A stretch of 64,000 nucleotides of DNA. Source: Clostridiaceae bacterium Marseille-Q4145 (lineage in GTDB: Bacteria; Bacillota; Clostridia; Lachnospirales; Lachnospiraceae). Positions within the stretch are counted from its first letter, which is position 1, and each line of letters begins with the position of its first letter. The position numbers and the translations under genes are program-made. Positions 34,246 through 41,498 of the stretch are shown here, one piece after another. The DNA lies in assembly GCA_018223365.1 (NCBI GenBank), contig JAGTTP010000001.1, positions 620,001-684,000 of the forward strand. Reading direction: 5' to 3'. Below the pieces are notes generated by a model. The model was not told the DNA's origin. It was given only the letters and a program-made list of their open reading frames with translations, and did no database searches.

Positions 34246-34734
34246 TTATCTTTCCTGTGTCCTGTGTTCCTCTACGTTGCCTGTGGTGCTGTCCCCGTCC
34301 AGTTCGTCTGTGTCCGGCAGTTCGTCCGTATACTTCGCCAGAAACTCCCGCACCTTTTCCCATACCTTTTTTACGGGCAGCCCGCATAATGCCATATTCT
34401 TAAAAATGCTCACTACTTCATAGGCAATGTAGAGCAGTGCGAAAAATTCAGCCACGCCCACGGTATCAAGCCCTAAATATGTACGTACCTGCTCCGGTAT
34501 AAATCCGATTAAGTTAATCTTAATCAGTACGTCGATTGCCAGCATGAATACCAGAGAAATAAGCATACCTACTTTTCTGATAGCCCCGTCAATGCCTGCG
34601 CAGCTGTTAAATTTCTTTTCTTTGATTGCACGCAGCACGCCAAAAACCGTGTCGCACACAATCGCCAATACTACCAGCTGGATAATTTTGTTATGTGCCG
34701 CCGCCTCAATAAATTCTGTAATAGTCATGTTCAT
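34246..34734 (-). CDS. Phage holin
   Basis: A 162-residue protein with three predicted membrane segments (LVVLAIVCDTVFGVLRAI; VGMLISLVFMLAIDVL; VGVAEFFALLYIAYEVV) and a charged tail. This matches the Cp-1/toxin-secretion holin family (phage_holin_4). It would form pores that release the endolysin. It starts in an ATGA overlap with the 59-residue gene before it. A GC-rich hairpin at 34192-34218 separates it from the endolysin. Confidence 0.88.
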   Translation of the reverse strand: MNMTITEFIEAAAHNKIIQLVVLAIVCDTVFGVLRAIKEKKFNSCAGIDGAIRKVGMLISLVFMLAIDVLIKINLIGFIPEQVRTYLGLDTVGVAEFFALLYIAYEVVSIFKNMALCGLPVKKVWEKVREFLAKYTDELPDTDELDGDSTTGNVEEHRTQER

Positions 34735-34910
34735 AAATCCTGCCTTTCTCTTAATTGCAAATCTTTTGCCCGCTCTTTCAGCTCTGCGCCGTCGTAGCTC
34801 GCTGTCTGCTCCCAGCTTTCCAGAGTGGCTATTAAATCAGCAATAAGCCTGCTTTGCTTTTCTATGGTTTCCTGTTGTTCTTGTACTACCCTTAATAAAT
34901 TGCTACTCAT
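34731..34910 (-). CDS. Small coiled-coil phage protein (59 residues)
   Basis: It reads MSSNLLRVVQEQQETIEKQS and stays helical and charged to the end. It overlaps the holin start by four bases (ATGA) and sits between the DGR reverse transcriptase and the holin. Function unknown. Short proteins in this slot are common in lysis cassettes of such phages. Confidence 0.65.
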   Translation of the reverse strand: MSSNLLRVVQEQQETIEKQSRLIADLIATLESWEQTASYDGAELKERAKDLQLRERQDL

Positions 34911-34934
34911 GTACTCGCTCCTGCATTTTGCCGC

Positions 34935-35996
34935 TTAAGCAGCCTTTTCTATGGCTGCCTCTGCCAGCGTTTCTATTTTCTTTCGTAGGTTATAGCTGTC
35001 GGCGTGTCCTGCGTGTCCCGTCCAGCTCTGTATACTCTTTTGTAACTGCTCTTTTGTGATTTTCCCGCTCTCGCACTTCTTGATAGTACGCTTTATGCGC
35101 TTTATGCTGTCCTTTCGTACTTTCCTGTGCGTTGCCCTGTGTTTGTAGCCTACAAAGTCTATACCGTTCTTTGCTGCCAGTATGGTAGTTTTCGGGTTAA
35201 ACTCTAACTTAAGCTCTTCCCGTAAGAATTGCTCTATCCGTGCAAGCCAGTTGCGCAGCTGTTCCTTGTCTGGGCTTAATATTACAAAGTCGTCCATATA
35301 GCGTATGTATGCCTCTACGCCCAGCTCATGCTTAATAAACTGGTCTAATGCGTCCAGATAGATATTTGCAAATAACTGACTGGTAAGGTTTCCTACTGGT
35401 ATCCCTACGCCGTCCGGCATATTGCCGTTGTGGTCTATTATCCTGTCCAGCAATGCCAGTACCCCAGCGTCTTTTATAACCTTACGTATTTCAGTTTTTA
35501 ATACCGCATGGTCTATGCTTTGGAAATAGTGGTGTATATCTGCCTTGATAGCATAAAGCGGCTGGTCTGGGTGGTATTTGTTCCACTCATACAGCCACTC
35601 TTTTAGCGTATCAGACGCAGCGTGCATACCTTTACCTTTCCGGCAGGCGTAAGACTGCGATATAAACCGCTTATCAAATATAGGCTCTAACACGTTGTTT
35701 ATGGCGTGCTGTACCACCCTGTCATAGAACGGCAGCGCCATTATCTGCCGCTCTTTCGGTTCGTACACCTTAAAGTAATGGTATTTGCTTGGCTCATAGG
35801 CAAGGTTTATAATATCTTCCCGCACCTTGTCTAAGTTTTCCTCTTTGTCTTTCGTAAAAATCAGTACGTCTTTTCTGTGGCGTTTACACTTTCTGGCTTT
35901 GTTATAGGCTTTCTGTACGTTTCCATAGTCGCCCATAGCCTCTAAAAGCGTAATGCGCCGCCCGTCCTTATCGGTAATGTATCCTACTCTCTTCAA
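34935..35996 (-). CDS. brt: Diversity-generating retroelement reverse transcriptase
   Basis: A 353-residue stand-alone RT that begins with TTG 35996, nine bases after AGGAG. RT motifs: KADIHHYFQSIDH at 151-163 (first catalytic Asp), GIPVGNLTSQLFANIYL at 198-214 (the DGR-type motif 4), and YMDD at 233-236. There is no maturase or endonuclease domain, which separates it from the group II enzyme at 1883. It should copy the TR transcript with Avd, misreading adenines, and the cDNA replaces VR in the target gene. The order target-avd-TR-RT is that of the Bordetella phage DGR. Confidence 0.96.
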   Translation of the reverse strand: MKRVGYITDKDGRRITLLEAMGDYGNVQKAYNKARKCKRHRKDVLIFTKDKEENLDKVREDIINLAYEPSKYHYFKVYEPKERQIMALPFYDRVVQHAINNVLEPIFDKRFISQSYACRKGKGMHAASDTLKEWLYEWNKYHPDQPLYAIKADIHHYFQSIDHAVLKTEIRKVIKDAGVLALLDRIIDHNGNMPDGVGIPVGNLTSQLFANIYLDALDQFIKHELGVEAYIRYMDDFVILSPDKEQLRNWLARIEQFLREELKLEFNPKTTILAAKNGIDFVGYKHRATHRKVRKDSIKRIKRTIKKCESGKITKEQLQKSIQSWTGHAGHADSYNLRKKIETLAEAAIEKAA

Positions 35997-36166
35997 GTAT
36001 TAAGCTCCTGCCTTTCGCCGTAGCTACTAACCAGCAGCCGTATTTTTTCTCTTTGCCTCACGGCGGGACAGCCACTCTGACTATAGGATATTAAACACTC
36101 GGTCTTATCCCTTTCTAAGTCCTTGCCAGTATTCCGTAGAACTCTGTGCCTGTAATGTTCTCACTA

Positions 36167-36292
36167 AGTCACACGCCCCACGAGCGCCAATGTTCGTATT
36201 GACATTCCACGGGTAATTGTTGCAATTCACGGCACGAGCGCCGCAATTCGCCCCATTGTTCCAGTTGCCGCCCGCTATCAACGCCGCCAGAG
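36167..36292 (-). repeat. DGR template repeat (TR)
   Basis: This 126-bp non-coding copy of the target 3' end lies 30 bp after avd and 170 bp before the RT. It matches VR 36728-36853 at constant offset 561 with 13 substitutions and no gap. On the coding strand every substitution is at a TR adenine (26 in all). The differing plus-strand positions are 36193, 36194, 36199, 36205, 36220, 36221, 36247, 36256, 36257, 36259, 36260, 36265 and 36266. In the target frame TR has ten AAY codons, and eight of them are changed in VR. The flanking 35997-36166 spacer has no ORF and probably belongs to the TR RNA. Confidence 0.97.
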
Positions 36293-36322
36293 GCTGTAAG
36301 TAAGCAGCTGCCCCATATCCTG

Positions 36323-36679
36323 CTATTTTCTGGTCTTTACCTCTTCTATCAGTTCGCCCAGCATAACGCCTATTTCTTTCAGCTTGCGGCAGCTCTCGCC
36401 GTAGTGCCGTGCGTTCATAGCGCTATACTTCAAGTCATGCGCCAGCCGCAGCAATTCTTTACTTTCCTGCAATGCCGTATCTACCGTGTATAAGTGGCTT
36501 TTCGTTGCCGTCTTATCCCACTTTATAACCTCTTGCAGCATTTCAAGAATTGCGTTTCTTGTCGCCGTCTGTAAACTGAATTTCTCATACTTTGGGTACT
36601 TCGTAAGCAGAGGGTAAATATATAGCAGAAAATCGTATATTTTCTGGTGTATAATATCTGTTTTTGTCTGTATGTCCAT
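36323..36679 (-). CDS. avd: DGR accessory variability determinant
   Basis: A 118-residue, helical, basic protein of the Avd/S23-like four-helix-bundle family (FLLYIYPLLTKYPKYEKFSL ... RNAILEMLQEVIKW ... HDLKYSAMNARHYGESCRKL). In the Bordetella phage the pentameric homologue binds the RT and is needed for mutagenic cDNA synthesis. It starts 40 bp after the target stop codon and is followed by TR. Confidence 0.93.
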   Translation of the reverse strand: MDIQTKTDIIHQKIYDFLLYIYPLLTKYPKYEKFSLQTATRNAILEMLQEVIKWDKTATKSHLYTVDTALQESKELLRLAHDLKYSAMNARHYGESCRKLKEIGVMLGELIEEVKTRK

Positions 36680-36698
36680 GCCTTACCCCCGTTTATCC

Positions 36699-36717
36699 GG
36701 CTGGGCTTTCGCCCGCC
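36699..36717 (-). other. DGR target-recognition hairpin after VR
   Basis: Three bases past the target stop, the coding strand reads GGC-GGGC-GAAA-GCCC-A-GCC: a 7-bp stem with one bulged A and a GAAA loop. A hairpin or cruciform with the same loop lies just behind VR in the Bordetella phage system and is required for homing there. Confidence 0.85.
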
Positions 36718-36719
36718 GT

Positions 36720-37862
36720 CTACAGAGAGTCACACGCCCCACGAGCGCCAATGAACGTACTGACACTCCACGGGTAATTGCGGCAATTCACGGCACGAGC
36801 GCCGCAACTCGCCCCACCGCCCCAGCCGCCGCCCGCTATCAACGCCGCCAGAGAATATGCGTAATACTGGTAAATGTTACCAACGTCGTAAGACTTCTCG
36901 CCTGTGTTCAATGGGCTTTTCTTGTCCCAGCCCCACGCTACGCTTGCGTGGTAGTCTGCATTTGTGGCGTGTTCCGCTCTTGTAATAAGCTCGTCCAGCC
37001 ACTCCCAGACACGCCCCACGGCATCTACAACGCCCACGGAAGAAACGGCATTTACCACACTGCCTGTTACGCCCCTACCTGTGTTGCTGGTGGCGCTCCA
37101 TGCGTTTGTATTTGCGTTATCCAGTCCGGCAGGGCTGCCAAAAGCATAAGCGCAAAATTCTGCATAGTTCGGCAGACGCTTACCGCTCTTTGCCAGACGT
37201 TCTACAAAGTTGTACCAGTTCATGCTTTCTGTACCCGTCATAGGTGCGCAGCCATACTCTGATTTCAAGCCCTTTGCCCCGTCGTCAGAATTAAGGTAAA
37301 TATCTACCCATGTGCCGCCGCCTAAATATACCATACCCTCTGGGCTGCATTTCGGGCGGTGTCCCAGTGTCCATACAGAACGTGGTACAATGCCGTTGCT
37401 TACTGCACTTTCCCAGCCTGTGCCAAAAATAACACTGCTGCCATTAAGCGGCTGTAAATTGCTGTCCACCTTGCGGCAGCGTCCATAATGAAAGCCGCCG
37501 ATTTTACGGCTGTTTGTAGCGTTCCAGCCTGTCGGGTATGTAGAATTAAGGGAAATTACGTATTTCTCGTCTGCGCTGTCAATTCTGCTGTCGCAGATAT
37601 ATACGTAATAGTCCTTACCTACCGCAAAAGCGCTGCCTGCGTCCAGATTAGCAGCCGTAAGAATTGTATTTGCTGTCTTGAAAATTCCAGCGCCGCCCAC
37701 GGCAATTACGCAACCCTCTACTACGGTCAGCTCATTTGCTCCGCTGGCGTAAATGTACTCATTGCTCGGTGCTACAATATCGCTGATTGTAGCCATTTTA
37801 TTTACGTTCAAAAGCGCCCTTGCGTCGGTCTTTGTAACGTCGTCCACTAATAATCTACTCAT
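36720..37862 (-). CDS. DGR target: phage tail protein with C-type-lectin-fold variable region
   Basis: A 380-residue protein. The N-terminal 200 residues look like a tail-fibre attachment region (MSRLLVDDVTKTDARALLN). The C-terminal half is a C-type lectin / formylglycine-enzyme-like fold (GMVYLGGGTWVDIYL, WNYNFVERL-like helix, AVGRVWEWLDELI, WGWDKKSPL). The last 42 residues (337-378) are the variable region, with conserved GARAVNC and GARGACD frames and altered sites between them. It should form the receptor-binding tip. The start overlaps the end of the 145-residue gene upstream by eight bases. Confidence 0.95.
   Translation of the reverse strand: MSRLLVDDVTKTDARALLNVNKMATISDIVAPSNEYIYASGANELTVVEGCVIAVGGAGIFKTANTILTAANLDAGSAFAVGKDYYVYICDSRIDSADEKYVISLNSTYPTGWNATNSRKIGGFHYGRCRKVDSNLQPLNGSSVIFGTGWESAVSNGIVPRSVWTLGHRPKCSPEGMVYLGGGTWVDIYLNSDDGAKGLKSEYGCAPMTGTESMNWYNFVERLAKSGKRLPNYAEFCAYAFGSPAGLDNANTNAWSATSNTGRGVTGSVVNAVSSVGVVDAVGRVWEWLDELITRAEHATNADYHASVAWGWDKKSPLNTGEKSYDVGNIYQYYAYSLAALIAGGGWGGGASCGARAVNCRNYPWSVSTFIGARGACDSL
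36728..36853 (-). repeat. DGR variable repeat (VR) in target gene
   Basis: VR pairs with TR at 36167-36292. Changed codons, TR to VR: three Asn to Gly, three Asn to Ser, one Asn to Arg, one Asn to Phe. Substitutions seen on the coding strand are ten A-to-G, two A-to-T and one A-to-C. The identity ends at GTGACT in both copies, immediately before the VR stop, which marks the initiation site of homing. Confidence 0.97.
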
Positions 37863-38292
37863 ACTGCTTTAATACTCCTTTCAGTGCTGCAATGTCGTCT
37901 GTTGTCATTCCTGCCACGGTGTCTGTGCGTTCCAGCGCAATTACCTTGCAGCCCGCTTTTACCGCTTTGGAAAGTGTAAGGGCTGTTCTGTCGTTTCCCG
38001 CCTCTCCTGCTGCCGCTGCCTCGTCGGTCTGGATATGTGTTACTCCCTGCACCGTGCCGGATACGTCGCCTGCTACAAATTTCATACCTACCGCTGCCTC
38101 GTCGCAGTAATATACCGTAACCGCCTTTTTCTCTTCCTCTACAGCTGCTACGCCGCACTCAATATAACGCTGGTTCTCTGCGCTCTCGATTTTCGCCAGC
38201 AAATCTGCTGCTGCCAGTTCTCCGCTTGCTACCATAGCAAGGCAGTTGTAATAATCCTCTTTTGTCTTTAATACTTTAGGAAATCCTTTCAT
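37855..38292 (-). CDS. Phage tail-region protein upstream of the DGR target
   Basis: A 145-residue acidic protein. The first 55 residues are helical (FPKVLKTKEDYYNCLAMV ... IESAENQRYI) and the rest is beta-rich with Ala/Glu stretches. It lies between the tail fibre and the variable protein and overlaps the latter's start. It may be an assembly partner or chaperone of the receptor-binding protein. I do not recognise a named family. Confidence 0.7.
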   Translation of the reverse strand: MKGFPKVLKTKEDYYNCLAMVASGELAAADLLAKIESAENQRYIECGVAAVEEEKKAVTVYYCDEAAVGMKFVAGDVSGTVQGVTHIQTDEAAAAGEAGNDRTALTLSKAVKAGCKVIALERTDTVAGMTTDDIAALKGVLKQYE

Positions 38293-38306
38293 GGTCTGCC
38301 GCCTTT

Positions 38307-39443
38307 CTAAAATGTATTTGCAAGATAGGAATTACCCACGTAGGTAGCCCCTAACACTGCCGTTTCTACTGTTCTTTCGTAATGCTGGCTCATGTATGCT
38401 GCGCCCATGTAACACAATCCCAGTACAGCATCATGCTTATAGTCAATGCCCCAGCCGCTTTCTACTCTCTTAAGTCGCTCGTCCAGCGCTGCTATTGCCT
38501 CTTTGGTTTCTTTCGTGCCTGCCTCTGCCTGCTTTTTCACTTCCTGCATGGCTGCTGCCAGCTCTTCAATTTGCAGTTGCAGGCTGCCTGCTATGTCCTC
38601 ACCCAGCTTGTCCTTGATACTCTCAAACCATGTGTTAAATTCGTTTTCAGCGTCCGACTGGAATAGCTTAATTTTTGCCATAAATTCTGTATAGGCGCTT
38701 AAAAGTTCCTTGTCCCAGTTGTCAAGCGTGCTTTCAAAACTGCTGTATCTTTCGTTAAACTGGCTCTCATACTGCGCAAATAAGCCCTCTGTCTTGCTTA
38801 CGTAGCTGTCATATACGCCCGCAATCTCTGTAAGGTACTTTTCCATACTCTGCTTATATGCGCTGAACTCGTCCAGCACGGCTGCGCTGTAGGTGTTGAA
38901 AAAGTCCGTAAACTGCTTTGTAAGCACGCTTGCGTCTATCTCTTCCACCGTTCCTGTTACAATGCCGCAGATTGCGCTATTAAACCGCTGGTCTGTGATG
39001 TTCTGCGTCTGTATCCTTGTTACGCCCTTGCCTACGTAAATATCTGCAAGCGCAAGCTCCCATATTTCCGTAGTGCGTGTTACTGCCGTTGCTGTCGGCT
39101 TTGCAGACGGTGTGCCTTTCAGCACCGCAATATACATATCTCTTTGCGGCAAATCCCAGCGAACTACTACCCTGTCCACCCTGTTAAGCGCTCCCTCTGC
39201 CGTATCCAGTGTTACGCTAAGCGTTGCAGGATTTCTAAAGGCGTAGCCGTTTATAAAGGCATAGCCTGCATTTACTCTTATTTCCATGCCGCTGTAAGCT
39301 ACTACCTGTAGCCCGTCGCTCGGCTTTGGAAAAATGCCGTTTGCAATGAAAGTAGCAAAGTACCACGCCCAATCCTCGGCTTTATATACCCTGTCGTACT
39401 CTCCGTCTACTGCCACGGCATTAAACGGTAAGCTGTTTGCCAT
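38307..39443 (-). CDS. Tail fibre / baseplate upper protein with coiled coils
   Basis: A 378-residue protein. Residues 1-170 form a baseplate-type head (FNAVAVDGEYDRVYKAEDW, GMEIRVNAGYAFINGYAF, RVDRVVVRWDL), followed by long coiled coils (about 175-330) and a Tyr/Gly-rich tip (CYMGAAYMSQHYERTVETAV). This is the form of BppU-like and fibre proteins in lactococcal-type siphophages. It probably carries or positions the DGR-varied tip protein. The ribosome site is GAGGTAGCAGAA. Confidence 0.8.
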   Translation of the reverse strand: MANSLPFNAVAVDGEYDRVYKAEDWAWYFATFIANGIFPKPSDGLQVVAYSGMEIRVNAGYAFINGYAFRNPATLSVTLDTAEGALNRVDRVVVRWDLPQRDMYIAVLKGTPSAKPTATAVTRTTEIWELALADIYVGKGVTRIQTQNITDQRFNSAICGIVTGTVEEIDASVLTKQFTDFFNTYSAAVLDEFSAYKQSMEKYLTEIAGVYDSYVSKTEGLFAQYESQFNERYSSFESTLDNWDKELLSAYTEFMAKIKLFQSDAENEFNTWFESIKDKLGEDIAGSLQLQIEELAAAMQEVKKQAEAGTKETKEAIAALDERLKRVESGWGIDYKHDAVLGLCYMGAAYMSQHYERTVETAVLGATYVGNSYLANTF

Positions 39444-39448
39444 TTCTG

Positions 39449-40603
39449 CTACCTCACTTTCCTAATCTGGTCTACCAGCGTCGGCAGGCTGTCGCCAAAA
39501 GTCGCCTCTATGGTTTCCTCGCCTTTCTGGTATGTTTCTGTTACTTCTGTAATGCGTGCATCTATCTGTATGCCCCACTTAGTTTCTTTGCAAGTAATAC
39601 GGTCGCCTAAATCAAAATCAGCCTTAAATTTTAAGTTTGAATTTGTATTTATGGTACTTACAAAATTTATGTTCTTGCCGTAGTTTTCCAACTCTGCGCC
39701 GCCTCTCGTTTTCAGCATTGCAATATAGGTATTCAGCGGTATTGTTACCTCTGTTTCCCCCTGCTGGTACTTTCTGGCAATGTCCGTAGCGTCGCAGAAT
39801 ACCTCTACTAAATCCAGCCCCGTTGCGCCCTCGCCGTCCACTGTGGTTACTGGCTGGCTGCCGTCGTCGTCAGCTGCTCCCTGCACATAAATAAAGTTGC
39901 CGCAGTTCTCTATACTGGCTGTGTATTCCTGCTCGTTGACATTATCAAAATCTCTTGAAAATATGCAGGGTGTGTTACCCTCGGTATTTGTGGCTGTAAG
40001 GTCATTGCCCTTATACAGATAAAAGCCAAACAGTCTCTCTCTTTCGTTAAGCAGAATGTCATAGCCCAGCTTTCCAGCCTGCGCCCTTGCCTTTACTTCC
40101 TGCCCCAGTTGTGCGTATACCTCGTTTGCATATTCAACCGCCACGCCGTCTATGGTTTCCTGCGCCAGAAATGTAAGCAATGGAAAACGCCGCTTTGTTC
40201 CTGCTGCGCTGCCGCAGTTGTTCTTTACCATAAGGTTTATAAGATACTGGTTTGTACCTGTCGCCACAATCTGCGGATAAATGCAGCGCTTATTAAGCCA
40301 CCAGCTAAGCATATAGCCTTGTGCCTCTAACTGCTCTAAGCCGTTCTCGTCTTTGGTAATGTGTACGTAGGTTATCTGCGCTGCCCTGCGCCATACGCCG
40401 CCGTCGGCGGTCTTTACTTCCTTTTTTCCGTCGTGCTTGGTTATTAAGTTACCCTCTACCAGCAAACGGCTGTTATTGTCCGTAATCGGCGCAAGCAGGC
40501 TAAAAGTTCCTACGTCAAAATACTTTGTATGCCATAGCAGGCTTGCCAGCTCGTCTATAGCTCCCAGCGGCTGTACTGTCTTGTCGAATACTCTAAGCTC
40601 CAT
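39449..40603 (-). CDS. Siphovirus ReqiPepy6 Gp37-like tail protein
   Basis: A 384-residue protein beginning MELRVFDKTVQPLGAID. It matches the Gp37-like family in length, in the N-terminal WHTKYFDVGTFSLLAP segment and in the C-terminal DRITCKETKWGIQIDARITE region. These proteins sit at the tail tip between the distal tail protein and the fibres, as the gene order shows here. No protease or hydrolase motif is evident. Confidence 0.82.
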   Translation of the reverse strand: MELRVFDKTVQPLGAIDELASLLWHTKYFDVGTFSLLAPITDNNSRLLVEGNLITKHDGKKEVKTADGGVWRRAAQITYVHITKDENGLEQLEAQGYMLSWWLNKRCIYPQIVATGTNQYLINLMVKNNCGSAAGTKRRFPLLTFLAQETIDGVAVEYANEVYAQLGQEVKARAQAGKLGYDILLNERERLFGFYLYKGNDLTATNTEGNTPCIFSRDFDNVNEQEYTASIENCGNFIYVQGAADDDGSQPVTTVDGEGATGLDLVEVFCDATDIARKYQQGETEVTIPLNTYIAMLKTRGGAELENYGKNINFVSTINTNSNLKFKADFDLGDRITCKETKWGIQIDARITEVTETYQKGEETIEATFGDSLPTLVDQIRKVR

Positions 40604-40607
40604 ACCG

Positions 40608-41495
40608 TCACACTCCTAAAAATTCCTTGCTGTAGAATATGGATACTTCCAGAGAATTTACGCCGCTGGCTGCATCATATCTAAACATATTGTCGCCTAT
40701 GGCAAGCTGCATAAATGTACTGTCTACATCAATGTATCGGAAATAGTCGGTTTCTACGCCGTCCCTTATCAGCTTAGCGCCCTTGCTGCCGTACTTCGTG
40801 TTAATCTCTATCACGTCGCCCGTTTTCATAGTGGCGTTAATCTGTATAAATTCCTCGGTATCCACATTAAGCAGTATCGGGTTTGAAACTGTCCCCAGTG
40901 CTGTAAACCTTATCCTCATTCCTGTTGATACGTCGCCCTCGTTGTAGCAGTCCACTATTACGCTTTCCGCTCGGTATCCGTATATCATGCTCTTTGTGCT
41001 GTCCTTTTCGATAACGCAAGGGAAATGCCACGCAGCCACCCAGCTTGCTATATCCTCTTTTGTTTCTTCCTCTTCCCGCCAGAACGGGTTAAGGCACTCT
41101 ATTTGTAAATCAAACTCATAAAGTACCTCTTTCTTTAGTATCTTAGGCTCTCCATACGCCCTGCAATCAATCACACGCTTAAAGCCGCCGTACTCATACA
41201 CCAGCGTAGCGCTAAGCTCTGGGTTAAATATCTTAAGCATACGGCGGCGCAGTTCCAATGCCTGCGCCTTGTCCCGTGTGTTGATATGTCCCACTACGTC
41301 TATGTCCCTCGCCTCGATACGCTGCCCTACGTAGGTGTCGCCGTGCTGTCCCATACTGTTTGTGCTGTAAATGACGCTCGTAACGCCGGAAATGCCCTCT
41401 ACGTCTTTACTTATATTGCAATGGTATACGCTGTCTACTCCCAGCTCTAACCGCTCGCCCCTTGAATTTATGTAAGTCAGTTTTTCATTTTCCAT
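40608..41495 (-). CDS. Distal tail protein
   Basis: A 295-residue siphovirus distal tail (Dit) family protein. The N-terminal half forms the hub (YINSRGERLELG, YVGQRIEARDIDVVGHINT, LRRRMLKIFNPELSATL) and the C-terminal half is a carbohydrate-binding-like beta sandwich (GTVSNPILLNVDTEEFIQIN). It joins the tail tube to the tip. It directly follows the tape measure gene. Confidence 0.87.
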   Translation of the reverse strand: MENEKLTYINSRGERLELGVDSVYHCNISKDVEGISGVTSVIYSTNSMGQHGDTYVGQRIEARDIDVVGHINTRDKAQALELRRRMLKIFNPELSATLVYEYGGFKRVIDCRAYGEPKILKKEVLYEFDLQIECLNPFWREEEETKEDIASWVAAWHFPCVIEKDSTKSMIYGYRAESVIVDCYNEGDVSTGMRIRFTALGTVSNPILLNVDTEEFIQINATMKTGDVIEINTKYGSKGAKLIRDGVETDYFRYIDVDSTFMQLAIGDNMFRYDAASGVNSLEVSIFYSKEFLGV

Positions 41496-41498
41496 GTG

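Noticed and set aside
36293..36322. Extension of TR towards avd
   Set aside because: Beyond 36292 the TR/VR match breaks at G and C positions as well as A, so the repeat ends there.
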